Shown in pieces: positions 38,811 through 49,525 of a stretch of DNA of 64,000 nt. The stretch's first letter is position 1; each line of letters opens with the position of its first letter. The DNA lies in assembly GCA_012034865.1 (NCBI GenBank), contig JAAUOM010000004.1, forward strand, positions 1-64,000, read 5' to 3'. The stretch is from Acaryochloris sp. CRU_2_0 (GTDB lineage: Bacteria > Cyanobacteriota > Cyanobacteriia > Thermosynechococcales > Thermosynechococcaceae). The translations under genes and the position numbers were made by a program. The notes beneath the pieces were generated by a model, which ran no database searches, was not told the origin of the DNA, and saw nothing but the letters and a program-made list of their open reading frames with translations.

Positions 38811-39992
38811 ATGCATACTTTAGAACAAACTCAGCAATTCTCATTTCAGTCTCAAGAACTGATTGAGAAATTGCTGATATCTTCATCTCTATTCAGCCAT
38901 GGCTATTGGCAGTTGAGCTTTTCACGCCTAGCTGCTCGCAAGAGAGAAACGATTGGTTATTTGGGGATAACTAAGGCTGAGACCATTAGCTATTCAGGGT
39001 ATCAACCGTGGGGGGGGCGTGAGCTACTCCAAGTAACTCAACGCTATATTTTGCAAACTCGACATCAGACGTTTAAGCCCCATATTGCGCGTTGGCAAGC
39101 TGGTCTCCAGCAGCAATCGATCACAGCCCAAGCTATTGCTGAACATATGTTTCAATTGGGTATTACCCCAAGTCAGTTGCAAGAGGCATTGCGGTTAAGA
39201 TTACTCAATGACTTTGATGGATTTTTAAAATTGGGGGCAGGAGAGGCTTGTTTTATGCCTGATGCCCAACTGCAAAAGCAATTGCCTGTCTCTGGATTTT
39301 CCCTGCCAGAATTGCTGAATGAGGTTCTACAGCGTCAGTTCCTTTGGCAGAAACTGCAACCCCTCATTCCTTCAATGAATATGCTGCCTGTCCTCAATGA
39401 AGAAGCGATCAAGGTTTCTAATTTACCGGACGCACAGCGACAGTGGATTGAAAAAGTGGTGCAACAACAGCGTCCCCTCCATCAAATTGCTGTTGGCCTT
39501 GCCAAAGATTCACTGGAGGTGGCTCGCCTTTTTGGTCAATGGATTAGGGCAAAACTGGTGTATCTAGAGTCTCCCCAACAAGACTCGTCCTCAACGGTCA
39601 TGATTATTGATGACTCCCCGTTGGTGTTGAAACAGTTTCAAAGTTTAGTGGGTGCCCTGGGTTATCCAGTCCAAGTTTGCCAGCAGGCAGAAATGGCTGT
39701 GCAAAGTATTGCACAGATCAAACCTGCTATTGTGTTTATCGATATTAATATGCCAGGAATCACTGGGTTTGAGCTAGTGAAGCAAATTCGTCAACAAGCT
39801 GAGCTAGCAGCGATTCCCTTAGTGATATTGACGGGTGAGCAAAAGTTATCCAACAAATGGCGTGCCCAGTGGAGCGGCTGCGAGTTTCTAACGAAACCTT
39901 TAGCGTCTACAGAAATCAATCAATTCCAATTGCAAGTACAGGAGTTGATTGAATCGCTAGTTTTTGGTCTGTCCTTGGCCGCAGGCGCATAA
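38811..39992 (+). CDS. PatA/PixG-type response regulator (PATAN-REC)
   Basis: A 393-residue two-part regulator. Residues 1 to about 255 form a PATAN domain, seen in PixG, TaxP1 and PatA proteins that connect chemosensory systems to pilus motors: ELIEKLLISSSLFSHGYWQL, then TISYSGYQPWGGRELLQ. Residues about 263-385 are a receiver: MIIDDSPLVLKQFQ, phosphoacceptor Asp311 in VFIDINMPGITG, and FLTKPLAS. It is the first gene of a PixG-H-I-J-L-like operon. By homology it would drive or brake twitching motility; function here is inferred. Confidence 0.88.
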   Translation: MHTLEQTQQFSFQSQELIEKLLISSSLFSHGYWQLSFSRLAARKRETIGYLGITKAETISYSGYQPWGGRELLQVTQRYILQTRHQTFKPHIARWQAGLQQQSITAQAIAEHMFQLGITPSQLQEALRLRLLNDFDGFLKLGAGEACFMPDAQLQKQLPVSGFSLPELLNEVLQRQFLWQKLQPLIPSMNMLPVLNEEAIKVSNLPDAQRQWIEKVVQQQRPLHQIAVGLAKDSLEVARLFGQWIRAKLVYLESPQQDSSSTVMIIDDSPLVLKQFQSLVGALGYPVQVCQQAEMAVQSIAQIKPAIVFIDINMPGITGFELVKQIRQQAELAAIPLVILTGEQKLSNKWRAQWSGCEFLTKPLASTEINQFQLQVQELIESLVFGLSLAAGA

Positions 39993-40047
39993 CCCAGGGG
40001 GGTTGTAGGCTATCTATAATGATCTTTTGTTGGCTTTGGAGAGTGAT

Positions 40048-40410
40048 ATGCGGTTGTTAGTAATTGATGATAGTGCAGTGGATCGGCTGGCCTTGGTCAA
40101 TATGTTGCAAAACTTGGGGCATGAGGTGGATGAGTGTGAGGGTACAGATAATGCCCTAACTAAAATCGAGTCAGGAAATTACAACTTAGTGTTCTTAGAT
40201 GTGGTGATGCCGGGGCAAGATGGCTACAAGTTTTTGCGTTCTCTACGCCTCAATCCATCCACGGCGAATCAATATGTTGTCTTCTGCTCTAGTAAGAAAA
40301 CTTCCCTAGAAGTGAACTATGGCGTCAAGAGAGCAGGGGCTAATGATTATTTGACCAAGCCCGTTACCAGTGAAACGGTCTCAGAAATTTTACAGCGTGT
40401 CAGCCCTTAA
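40048..40410 (+). CDS. CheY-like response regulator (PixH-like)
   Basis: A 120-residue single receiver domain. Acidic pocket in LVIDDSAVDR, phosphoacceptor Asp51 (VFLDVVMPGQDG), and the switch Thr/Lys region ANDYLTKPVTS. I choose ATG 40048 because GGAGAGTG lies just upstream; a TTG at 40027 gives a longer form. It lies between the PATAN regulator and the CheW gene, matching pixH in the pixGHIJL order. Confidence 0.9.
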   Translation: MRLLVIDDSAVDRLALVNMLQNLGHEVDECEGTDNALTKIESGNYNLVFLDVVMPGQDGYKFLRSLRLNPSTANQYVVFCSSKKTSLEVNYGVKRAGANDYLTKPVTSETVSEILQRVSP

Positions 40411-40421
40411 GGGAGGTATGA

Positions 40422-40892
40422 ATGTCAGTTATTACCACTGCTGCATTCACTGTCTCAGATTCAACTTCAAAACAAGAACGGTACATTCTGACCCAGGTTG
40501 GCTCCTGGGTTCTGGTGTTCCCTAGTCGTTGGGTGGCTGAAATTTTTAGAGTTGAGCGATCGCAAATTTTAGATCTTCCGGCTTACCCCTCTCCCCTCAT
40601 CGGTGTCATTCACCACAACAGCCAAATCCTGCCGTTGGTTTCTACCCACCAAATCTTGCAGACCGAAGAAACCAATCGGCGGGAAACAGCAGTTATTATT
40701 CATCTGACTCACCCAGCCAGCACCTTAAGCAATGTCGGCCTTGTCATTGATAAAGCCCTAGGGAGTGCTAGTCACGATCAACTGCCAGCGCCCTTGTTTG
40801 CAACCTCAGCGCTACACCCAGAGGGAACATCCGGCATGGTTTTGTGCCAACCTGATTGGTTTACCCCTGATTTGTGGCACCCTCAAGCATAG
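40422..40892 (+). CDS. CheW-like coupling protein (PixI-like)
   Basis: A 156-residue CheW-domain protein that would bridge receptors and CheA. QVGSWVLVFPSRWVAEIFRV, PSPLIGVIHHNSQILPLVST and NVGLVIDKALG follow the CheW beta-barrel pattern. GGGAGG at 40411-40416 is a strong ribosome site five bases before ATG 40422. It starts 11 bp after the CheY-like gene. Confidence 0.88.
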   Translation: MSVITTAAFTVSDSTSKQERYILTQVGSWVLVFPSRWVAEIFRVERSQILDLPAYPSPLIGVIHHNSQILPLVSTHQILQTEETNRRETAVIIHLTHPASTLSNVGLVIDKALGSASHDQLPAPLFATSALHPEGTSGMVLCQPDWFTPDLWHPQA

Positions 40893-41010
40893 GATTCATC
40901 AATCCTGTCTAAGACGACAAAACACTATTCAACGGTTGACGTCAGCACCGACCAAACAGCCCCTTTGTCTCAATTGATGCCTTCTACCTTACTGCATTGA
41001 GATTTTGCTT

Positions 41011-42951
41011 ATGAACTCTCCTCAATCACAGTCTAGCGCTACGGATCAGATGTCTTCTATCCAAACCGCTTCCCTAGAGCCTGCTTCGCCAATGGCTCGT
41101 GTCAGGGAATTTGTTCGTTCTCATCTGGTGGACACGATTTGGGTAACTATTTTTGGTAGTGCAGTACTCGTTACTTTATCTACTTTGAATATTAAGACTA
41201 TCTCTGAGCGCATGGAAAAGACGGTTGACCGCCAATTTGCGTTACAAAAACGCACAGGTCAAATTACCCACTTGGATGAAGTTCTCACCATGTCTGCACG
41301 CATGGCAGCCAGTACGGGCGATCTGAAATGGCAAAAGCGATATGACTCCTATGTCCCCGTCCTTGACATAGCCATCAAAGATACGCTCAACAATGTCACG
41401 CCAGAGATTCGAGCAGAGGCCAGCAAAACAGATGATGCCAACATCAAACTCATTGAGATGGAAACTCAGTCCTTTGAGTTAGTGAAACAAGGCAAGGCTC
41501 CAGAGGCACTAAAACTCTTGCTGGGGTCTCAGTATAGCGAACTCAAAGCAGAGTATGCCAAGGGGAATAAGCAGGTTTTAGACCAGATTGACCGCTTGAT
41601 TAAGCAACAGCTAAAAGCCTATCAACAAGAGCTAACAACATCTATCCAAGTTGCCGTCATTGTGTTTCTTATTCTTCTGGCTATCTGGATTTTAGTGGTA
41701 CTTGCTGTGCGCGACTATATCCGCGAGCGCCAAGCAGCCCAAGAGGCTATTAAGAAATCTCAGCTCGACCTGTTGATCCTCAATAGTCAATTGCAAGAAG
41801 AAATTGAGACTCGTAAGCAACAAGAGGAAGAGATTCGTCAAAATAGTGATCAACTGCAAGAGGATATTCTTGAACTGTTGGATGTCGTGTCTACGGTGGA
41901 AGAGGGCGATCTGACTACCCAGGCAAACGTGAATGAGCGGGCTACAGGACTAATTGCGGATACCCTCAACCGTTTGATCGAAGAGTTGGGAGCAATTCTC
42001 CAACAGGTATCGGTGACGTCAAGTCAGGTTTCTTCTAACAGTAACCGCCAAAAGGATATTGTTGCGGTGGTCGCTCAAAACACCGATCAACAGTCGCAAG
42101 AGGTCATGCAGGTTTTGGAGCTGGTGGATGAAGTGCGTCGATTTGCCAACCATGCTGCTCAACAACTGGCCACTACCAATGAATCCTTGGTAACGCTGAA
42201 TGGGGCAGTGGCTAAGGGACAAGTTGAAATTGGGGCTTTGGGTGAAGAAATTGAAGTGTTGCAACAGGGGAGCGATCGCATTGTTCAGCAAATGAAAACC
42301 CTGGGCGAATTTGTCGGCTTGACCGATCAATTTGTCTATGATCAAAGCGATATTGCCGAACAGACGCAAATGCTGGCCCTCAATGCAGCCCTTGTAGCGG
42401 CTCGTGCCTCCGAGCAAACAGATCCTCGGAAATTTGCGGCGGTGGCTCAGGAATTTGAATCCATTGCCAACCAGGTCAGTCAACTGGCTCAGCAAACCAA
42501 TGAAGGTCTAGGTTCCCTCGAACAGCGGAGTGCCCAAATCCATCGAGTTGTGGCGGATGTAGATGCCGATGTTCAGCGTCTCGGCGGTGTGGTGGAAGAA
42601 TTTACCCAAGGGGTACGCCATACCCAGGGTGTTTTCCAAACGGTACAGGATGTGACGGGTCAAGCCGTAGTATCGGGTGAGACCGTCGCTCAAACTAGCC
42701 AAGAGATTGTTCAGGTCACGGAAAAAACAGCCATAACGATGGAAGCGATCGCCCAACTCTCCACCCAGATTGCAAGTCAATCTGACGATGCTCACCATTT
42801 AGCCGATGCCATGAATCAGCTTTCTAGTGAGCTATTGGGCAAGGTGCAAGTGTTCAAATTGCCAGCAGTACCCGATGACATCAGCCTCGATCCGGCTACC
42901 TCATCCCAGAAACCGGTATCGACGGTATCCGAATCCGCAGCGGTGGTTTAG
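41011..42951 (+). CDS. Methyl-accepting chemotaxis-like transducer 1
   Basis: A ~646-residue receptor. Two membrane segments (about 43-62 and 210-232) enclose a periplasmic helical domain of about 150 residues containing GQITHLDEVLTMSARMAAST. A cytoplasmic coiled coil (about 245-290) and a HAMP-like region (VVSTVEEGDLTTQANVNERA) lead to the signalling domain (about 335-620), with FAAVAQEFESIANQVSQLAQ around the tip. There are no GAF or phytochrome domains, unlike PixJ; it looks more like PilJ. ATG 41011 preferred over TTG 41005. Confidence 0.88.
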   Translation: MNSPQSQSSATDQMSSIQTASLEPASPMARVREFVRSHLVDTIWVTIFGSAVLVTLSTLNIKTISERMEKTVDRQFALQKRTGQITHLDEVLTMSARMAASTGDLKWQKRYDSYVPVLDIAIKDTLNNVTPEIRAEASKTDDANIKLIEMETQSFELVKQGKAPEALKLLLGSQYSELKAEYAKGNKQVLDQIDRLIKQQLKAYQQELTTSIQVAVIVFLILLAIWILVVLAVRDYIRERQAAQEAIKKSQLDLLILNSQLQEEIETRKQQEEEIRQNSDQLQEDILELLDVVSTVEEGDLTTQANVNERATGLIADTLNRLIEELGAILQQVSVTSSQVSSNSNRQKDIVAVVAQNTDQQSQEVMQVLELVDEVRRFANHAAQQLATTNESLVTLNGAVAKGQVEIGALGEEIEVLQQGSDRIVQQMKTLGEFVGLTDQFVYDQSDIAEQTQMLALNAALVAARASEQTDPRKFAAVAQEFESIANQVSQLAQQTNEGLGSLEQRSAQIHRVVADVDADVQRLGGVVEEFTQGVRHTQGVFQTVQDVTGQAVVSGETVAQTSQEIVQVTEKTAITMEAIAQLSTQIASQSDDAHHLADAMNQLSSELLGKVQVFKLPAVPDDISLDPATSSQKPVSTVSESAAVV

Positions 42952-43019
42952 CCCGCTTTTGATCATTGATACCCCCTTCTCTCCCGATGATTTTGGTCTA
43001 CTGAAACTAGGTAAGCATA

Positions 43020-44981
43020 ATGACTACAGATTCCTCCCTCTCCGGCGATACTAATCTACAGCCGATCGCCTCCTCAGTCATGATTCAGGAGGAGGATATG
43101 CAGGGTTCTTGGTTCCAGCGTCTGCAATGGCAACTCCAACGCTATCTAGTCGCCACGATTTCTATCTCTGTTCTAATCAGTTTGGGGCTAACCGGAATTT
43201 CGGGTTGGAACATCTGGCAAATTTATCAGGGCTTACAAACTACCATTGCCAAGCAATTTAAGCTGCAAGAATTGAGCGGCACCATTAGACATCTTGATGA
43301 AGTGCTAACAATGTCGGCACGCATGGGAGCCAGCACAGGCAAGACCCAATGGGAAGATCGATACAAACAAAATGTTGACGAATTAGATGCGGCGATTAAA
43401 ACGGTCTTAGCGGAAGTCCCTGCTGCCGAGCAGTCAAATCCAGAACAAACGGATGAGGCCAACCAAAAGCTAGTGGACTATGAAGAACAAGCCTTCAAAA
43501 TGGTTCGCAACGGCCAATCTCAAGAAGCGTTGCAATTACTCCTAGGCTCAGAGTATGAGCAGCAAAAGAAAATTTACAAGGATGGCATTGACGGGACGCT
43601 GAAGACGGTAAGCATCAAGATCAATACTCAGCTTGGTGTTTATCGGCAGCGGCTGAGGTGGTCAGTTGCGCTTGCCCTGATTAGCTTAGGGGTGTTAGTC
43701 CTAGCTTGGTCTGTGGTTTTTCTGGCGGTGCGGGGTTATATGCGAGACCGCAGGCGATCGCAAACCGCCCTAGAAGCCTCGCAGTCAAATCTGTTGCACT
43801 CAAACCAAGAACTAGAAATTCAGGTACAAGAACGAGTCGCTCAAGAACAGCAAATTCGGGAAGAAAGTGAGTTGCTGCAATCCGATGTTGGCCACATTTT
43901 GGATGTGGTATCGGCGATTGAATATGGTGACCTGACTATCGAAGCAGAAGTGAATGAAAGGGCCACAGGTTTAGTCTCTGATACCCTTAATCGGCTGATT
44001 GAATCCTTGCACCGGATCATTTCTGTGGTATCCACCACAGCGGACCAGGTGACAGGAAATGCCGATCAAGTGGAGCAGTTAGCCCTAGAAACGGTAGACC
44101 GAGTTCAGCAACAAACCCAATCGGTGAACGATGTGCGATCCCTCATGGAAAACGTCAATATCCTCACCGCCAATTCCCGCGCCCAAGCAACGGCAACGGA
44201 ACAAGCCCTAGAACTAGCACAATCGGCAGTTGCAGTAGGCCAAAAAGAAATGAATGAGATGGTTGAAGGCATCTCTACCTTAGAAGAAGGAACCGATCAA
44301 ATTGTCAAACGGACTCAACTTTTAAATGAGTTCGTAGATCTGGCCGCCCAGTTCTCTAAAGATCAAAAGCGGGTGGCCTCTTTAACTCGGGTTCTAGCCT
44401 TGAATGCCTCCATGCTCTCGACCCGTGCCCTCAAAGAAAAAGACCCCACTCAGTTTGCCAGTATTGCCAAAGAATTTGAAGCCATCTCCCGTCAGGTCAA
44501 CGATTTGGCAGTCCAGACCAATCAAACCCTAGCCCAACTCCAGCAACGCACCGATCAGATTCAAACTGTGACCTCTGGTCTTACCCAGGATGTGAAGGAT
44601 ATTAACCAGCTCGTACAGCAATTTACCAATGAAGTCGGTCAATCTCGACAGGCCTTCGCCAATATGCAGGCGGTCACCGAGCAAGTAACCCAAACAGGCC
44701 AGCACGTGAAACAGGCCAATGATGACATCTTTCAAGCGGTACAAAGCACTTTAATTGCCATCCAAGCAATCTCCCACGAGGCCGAGGATACCGTATTACG
44801 GGCGAGAACTACTCAGGATCAGGCGGCTACAATGGGAGAGTTAGCCCGTACCCTCACAAATATGGTGGAATTCTTCCAATTAAGTACGACAGTGACCGTG
44901 GAAGAAACACCCCAGTCTACAGATAAACCGGCGTTGCCATCGGCTGACGAATCTCTCATGGCTGTCTCTGCTGAAGTCTAA
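43020..44981 (+). CDS. Methyl-accepting chemotaxis-like transducer 2
   Basis: A 653-residue paralogue of the preceding receptor, with the same plan: membrane segments about 43-64 and 220-242, a periplasmic region with IRHLDEVLTMSARMGAST, a HAMP-like region (VVSAIEYGDLTIEAEVNERA) and a C-terminal signalling domain (FASIAKEFEAISRQVNDLAV). The two periplasmic domains share the HLDEVLTMSARM core but differ elsewhere, so they arose by tandem duplication and may sense different signals. 68 bp separate the genes. Confidence 0.88.
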   Translation: MTTDSSLSGDTNLQPIASSVMIQEEDMQGSWFQRLQWQLQRYLVATISISVLISLGLTGISGWNIWQIYQGLQTTIAKQFKLQELSGTIRHLDEVLTMSARMGASTGKTQWEDRYKQNVDELDAAIKTVLAEVPAAEQSNPEQTDEANQKLVDYEEQAFKMVRNGQSQEALQLLLGSEYEQQKKIYKDGIDGTLKTVSIKINTQLGVYRQRLRWSVALALISLGVLVLAWSVVFLAVRGYMRDRRRSQTALEASQSNLLHSNQELEIQVQERVAQEQQIREESELLQSDVGHILDVVSAIEYGDLTIEAEVNERATGLVSDTLNRLIESLHRIISVVSTTADQVTGNADQVEQLALETVDRVQQQTQSVNDVRSLMENVNILTANSRAQATATEQALELAQSAVAVGQKEMNEMVEGISTLEEGTDQIVKRTQLLNEFVDLAAQFSKDQKRVASLTRVLALNASMLSTRALKEKDPTQFASIAKEFEAISRQVNDLAVQTNQTLAQLQQRTDQIQTVTSGLTQDVKDINQLVQQFTNEVGQSRQAFANMQAVTEQVTQTGQHVKQANDDIFQAVQSTLIAIQAISHEAEDTVLRARTTQDQAATMGELARTLTNMVEFFQLSTTVTVEETPQSTDKPALPSADESLMAVSAEV

Positions 44982-45036
44982 CCCTGGACTCTTTGATGTT
45001 CTCCTGTCCCCGAAAATCGTTTTGTGTTTTAGAGAC

Positions 45037-48000
45037 ATGATAATTGAACCCGATTTCTCCCCCTCCTCGCCGACCGCTGCCAGTGATCCTGAGACTGAGC
45101 TGCAAAAGGAACTGCAAGCCATGTTTGAGGTGGACAGCCAAGAACATTTGCAAACCTATTTCCGATTGGCTCAGCAACTGAATGCGGCCTCCTGGGTTGC
45201 TGACATTCAGACTATTTATCGGGCGATTCATACCATTAAAGGCAGTGCTGTAACGGTGGGTGCAGATGCAGTCCTCCATACCGCCATGGTCTTAGAGGAT
45301 TTGCTCTCAGATTTACGCTATCTAGAAGCCGCCCCTCCCCTTGAAGACGGGCAATTACACCGGATGCTCTTGGAAGCAGGCGAACTTTTGGGCAGTTGTT
45401 TGCAGTTTTCTGGGGTAGGGGCAGATGCCCTCTCCTCGATCGAACCCACTGTCAATCGCATTAAGACTCTCCATGAATCCATTCAACTCCAATACATCCC
45501 GAATTGGGATGAGCTGACACAGGTTCACCAAGAGTTTGCCGAACAAGGCTTTGACTTGGTAGTTTTAGAGTTGGAAATGGCCATCAATCAACTACCTGAG
45601 CAAGACATCCCCCACCAAACTTTCACAACTGCTGCACAAGTCCTGGCACAACTCCAGCAGATCGGACAGGATCTGCAACTGGCAGAAGATTGGTCAACCC
45701 TGCTACACAGGGCAACGCAATTACAGCACATACCAGCAGCCAATGTCTGGCATCAGCAATGGCCGGTATACTTTGATCTGCTCAAGCACTGTGCCAAGCA
45801 GGGTGGACAACTCACCCCAGCACAACAAGACCGACTCACTGCCCTCAGTTCAACACTGCCCTCCCTTGACTTGACCCCGCCTTCAGAATCTCTGACCCTG
45901 GCTGAGTCTTTGGCAAGTCCCACGAGCGAGGAACCTGATGGGGGGTTGGATGTTGAATTAGCGACTGAATTAAATACTGAATTAGACGTCGATCTTGACT
46001 TTGGCTTTGATGATTTGCCCTCAGATCTAGATTTAGCGTCGATGGCCTCAGCAATACCTGAAGCACCAGCCATAGAAGCCATAGACAGTGCCAACTTAGA
46101 GATAACCAAACCCGACGAATTTGCTGACTTTGATGATGCATTTCTAGAAGCAGCCGATCAAATGGATTTTGATAGCCTTTTAGCGCTGAACTTAGATGAA
46201 CCAGAAGTGTCTGCACAGGAGGCTCTCTCCCCGGCGTTTGATCAGAGGATCGATCCCAAACAAACACTGCCCGGTTTGTTTCCCACCCTGGAACAAACCG
46301 TTGGATCTCGCCCATCCTCAACGTCTGAAACCGTTGCTGATGCTTTAACCGGGGAAGGCAAGCGAGACATTAAAATTCCTGTTCCTTTAGAACGATTAGA
46401 TCAATCCTCTCAACGAGTGGTAGAGACCCTGTTGACCGCTCGTTCTGCGTTTAATGAATCTTCTACTCTCCAAACGCAGCTTGCTCAATTGACGGTCTTA
46501 ACCCAAGAAAGTGCTCAGTACATTTCTAGATTGAGACAACTCCAAGATGACTATGCTTTATTGCGGGATTTAAGTGATCAGCAAGAATCCACCACTGGTG
46601 TGTCTCTAGAGCGCTATCGCCAGGGCTACACGACCATTAATCGGCTCTTGGAAAATATTTTGCGGATGTCTGAACTCGGTGCAGAATTGGAAGGCACCTC
46701 TCAGCAGACCGTCGGTAGCTTAAGGCAACTCAATCAGAATATTTCTCAACTCAAAGATGGCATTGAAACCAGTCGGTTAATTCCTTTTCGCAATTTAACG
46801 CTGCGGGCTCGTGCGATTCTTCGAGACCTGACCAATCGCTATGGAAAACCCGTCCATCTAGATATTAAGGGTGAGCAGGTAGAACTGGATGCAGGTGTGG
46901 TGCAGCAGTTAGAACCAGCCCTATTACACCTGCTCCGTAATGCTTACGATCATGGCATTGAAACAACGGATGAGCGGTTAAATCAGGGTAAACCCGTCCA
47001 GGCTACGATTGCGATCGCCCTAGAGAGACGAGGCAATCTGTATCGGTTAGTGCTGCAAGATGATGGACGTGGCATTGACGGCCAGAAAATTGGCCAGATG
47101 GCTGAAAGACAAGGATTTGCCCTCACACAAACCCACACCGCTGCTGATTTATTGGCCGTCCTCTGTCAACCAGGATTTAGTTCCCGCAGTGCCGTTAGTG
47201 AGGTATCGGGACGGGGCGTTGGCATGGACGTCGTCGCTGAGCAAATTGCTAACATTGGCGGCCATCTGCACTTAAAAACCCAATGGGGTCAAGGTACAAC
47301 CTTCATCATTGAAATCCCTGCGCCACAGTTGCTGGTACCTTGTATTTGTTACAAGTGGGTGAACGCACCATCGCCTTACCGACGGATGATGTTTTAGAAA
47401 CAATGATGGCTGGGGCAATACAAATCCAGCCCCCTGCAACCGATCAACAGTACTGGCAGATGACAACGGAGCGGGGAACTGCGACCGGTTATGCCTTAGC
47501 CACCTTTTGGCAACAATCCTTGACCGCGTTGGCTGAAACCGCCATTTGCATTCGGACACGGACTTCGACCCCTAAATCTTCGGCAGAAGTGTGGCTGTTG
47601 GCGGATGATTTACTCGGTCAAGAAGAATTACTAATTCAGCCCTTGCCCCATCCCCTGGTGAGTCCAGTGGGTTTATTAGGGGTTAGTTTACAACCGGATG
47701 GTCGCTTACTCAGCGTTCTCGATCCCGTCGCCCTTGCTGATGCCTTTACCACAGGGCAACCTGTAGCCATGCCGAGTCAGGAAGAGGGAGCCAGTATATC
47801 GCGCTCTGACGCCGCGCAAACCATTTTGGTCGTAGATGATGCTGCCTTGATGCGCCGTCGGCTAGAAAGCAGTCTCAATACCTATGGCTACGTAACTTTT
47901 ACCTGTAGTGATGGTCAAGAAGCATGGCAGTGGTTACAGGCGAACGGTGCACCAGATTTAATGATTACGGATGTAGAAATGCCCCATATGGATGGCTTCA

Positions 48001-48176
48001 CATTGATCGATCGCTGCCGTCAGTCTGACATGAATATGCCGATTTTGGTGGTTTCCTCACGTCTATCGGAAGAGTGGGGTAAAGAAGCGGAACGGTTAGG
48101 AGCCAATGACTATTTGAATAAAGGATTTTCTACACCAGAACTTGTTAACAGAGTCAAAGCGTGCCTTGAGAGATAA
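45037..48176 (+). CDS. Hybrid CheA histidine kinase with receiver (PixL-like), frameshifted
   Basis: A ~1045-residue kinase. From the N-terminus: an Hpt domain with phosphorylation site His65 in AIHTIKGSA; a second helical region; a long acidic linker (about 290-440, rich in Asp, Leu and Glu); the dimer and ATPase domains with HLLRNAYDHGIE, DDGRGID and GRGVGMDVV; a CheW-like domain; and a C-terminal receiver with VVDDAALMRRR and ITDVEMPHMDG. The frame breaks at 47345-47347: one T added to this three-T run turns CICYKW into CILLQVGERTIALP and joins both parts. Start ATG 45037. Last gene of the operon. Confidence 0.9.
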
Positions 48177-48263
48177 AACGCTGCCGCCCTCACCCCCTTG
48201 CAAACGGTTCTAGATTGCTGAAATTTCTACTGAAGAAATCAGTGAATTGTTCGATCTTCAACT

Positions 48264-48280
48264 ATGATAATGATTATCAT
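48264..48280. promoter_or_regulatory. Zur box controlling znuACB
   Basis: ATGATAATGATTATCAT is a perfect 17-bp palindrome (8-bp arms, central G) directly upstream of znuA. It matches the TGATAATNATTATCA consensus of Fur-family zinc regulators (Zur) in cyanobacteria. With a zinc importer immediately downstream, zinc-dependent repression is the natural reading. Confidence 0.85.
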
Positions 48281-48282
48281 TC

Positions 48283-49515
48283 GTGAAATTCTTGTACACT
48301 CCTATGGTGCTTTTAAAACCTGAGAAGGTTGCTTCTAGCTCTACACACTCAATGTCCAGCAATACTCTCCTGTGCCGTCTTCAGGAATGTCGGCGGATCG
48401 TACCTGCGCTGCATAAGATTGGCCGATCCTTCTCTGTGGTGTTGATCTCGACGATGGTTATGGGTTTGAGCAGTTGTACATCCCCTCCTTCTGAGGAATC
48501 GCCAGGTTCTCCCACTCACAGCCGTGGCAAACTTCAGATTGTCACTACATTTTTGCCGATCACGAATTTTACGAAGGCCGTTGTGGGCGATCGCGCTCAG
48601 GTGACTCAGCTTTTGCCCAATACGACGGGTCCCCATGACTACCAAACTAAACCAGAGGATATCCGCAAACTCACACAAGCGAATATTTTGGTGGAAAATG
48701 GCTTAGAGATGGAAGTTTTTCTGGAGGATGTGGTCAAAAATGCTAACAATCAACAACTGAAGATCATTAATTCTAGTGAAGGCGTTGCCACGATTTCTAG
48801 CAAGGCCAACCACCCAGCAGAACAAGATCATCCAGAAGCAAAGCATAATGCCCAGGAAGAAAACCACAGTGAGGCAGCCGATCCAGACCATCAGGCTGAA
48901 AGGGCTCATGAACACGGCGAAGCAAATCCCCACATTTGGTTAGATCCCAAGCGGGCGATTCAGCAGGTAGAAAATATTCGAGATGGACTCATTGCTGCGG
49001 ATCCAGAAGGTCAATCCACCTATACTGCCAATGCTGCTGCCTATATTGAGCAGTTAAAACAACTGGATCAGGCGTTTGCAGAACAGCTCAAGCCCTATGC
49101 TGGCAAAACCTTTGTCACTTATCATGATTTTGCTGACTATTTTGCCCAGAGTTATGATCTCAAGGTTGAATATTTAGTGGGAATCCCGGAGGAGAATGCC
49201 ACACCTGAGGATGTTAAACGGGTGATCACGGCAGTCCAATCCTCTCACTTGAAAACCTTATTGACGGAACCTCAAGTGACAGGAAGCCCCTTTACTGCCC
49301 TAGCCAAGGATCTAAAGGTAAAAATAGGCAACTTTGATCCTCTAGAAACGGGTGGCGCTGAATCCCTAGCACCGGAGTATTATTTGAAAGCAATGCGTAA
49401 TAATCTCAAGAACTTGACAACAGCGTTTGGCCAGTCCGCTCAATCGTGGGTTCCTGCTACACCCAGACAAGGCAATGTCGCCACCTTGCCTCACTGGATG
49501 TCCGTCAAGCTTTAG
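48283..49515 (+). CDS. znuA: Zinc ABC transporter substrate-binding lipoprotein
   Basis: A cluster A-I metal-binding protein. GTG 48283 almost touches the Zur box, so ATG 48304 is a good alternative start. A hydrophobic stretch ends in lipobox MGLSSC near residue 64. Metal ligands: GPHDYQTKP, the NPHIWLDPKRA His, YHDFADYF, and a late Asp/Glu. Between them lies a His/Glu/Asp-rich loop (about 175-220) typical of ZnuA zinc capture. First gene of znuA-znuC-znuB. Confidence 0.94.
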   Translation: MKFLYTPMVLLKPEKVASSSTHSMSSNTLLCRLQECRRIVPALHKIGRSFSVVLISTMVMGLSSCTSPPSEESPGSPTHSRGKLQIVTTFLPITNFTKAVVGDRAQVTQLLPNTTGPHDYQTKPEDIRKLTQANILVENGLEMEVFLEDVVKNANNQQLKIINSSEGVATISSKANHPAEQDHPEAKHNAQEENHSEAADPDHQAERAHEHGEANPHIWLDPKRAIQQVENIRDGLIAADPEGQSTYTANAAAYIEQLKQLDQAFAEQLKPYAGKTFVTYHDFADYFAQSYDLKVEYLVGIPEENATPEDVKRVITAVQSSHLKTLLTEPQVTGSPFTALAKDLKVKIGNFDPLETGGAESLAPEYYLKAMRNNLKNLTTAFGQSAQSWVPATPRQGNVATLPHWMSVKL

Positions 49516-49525
49516 GAGGCTGGCT

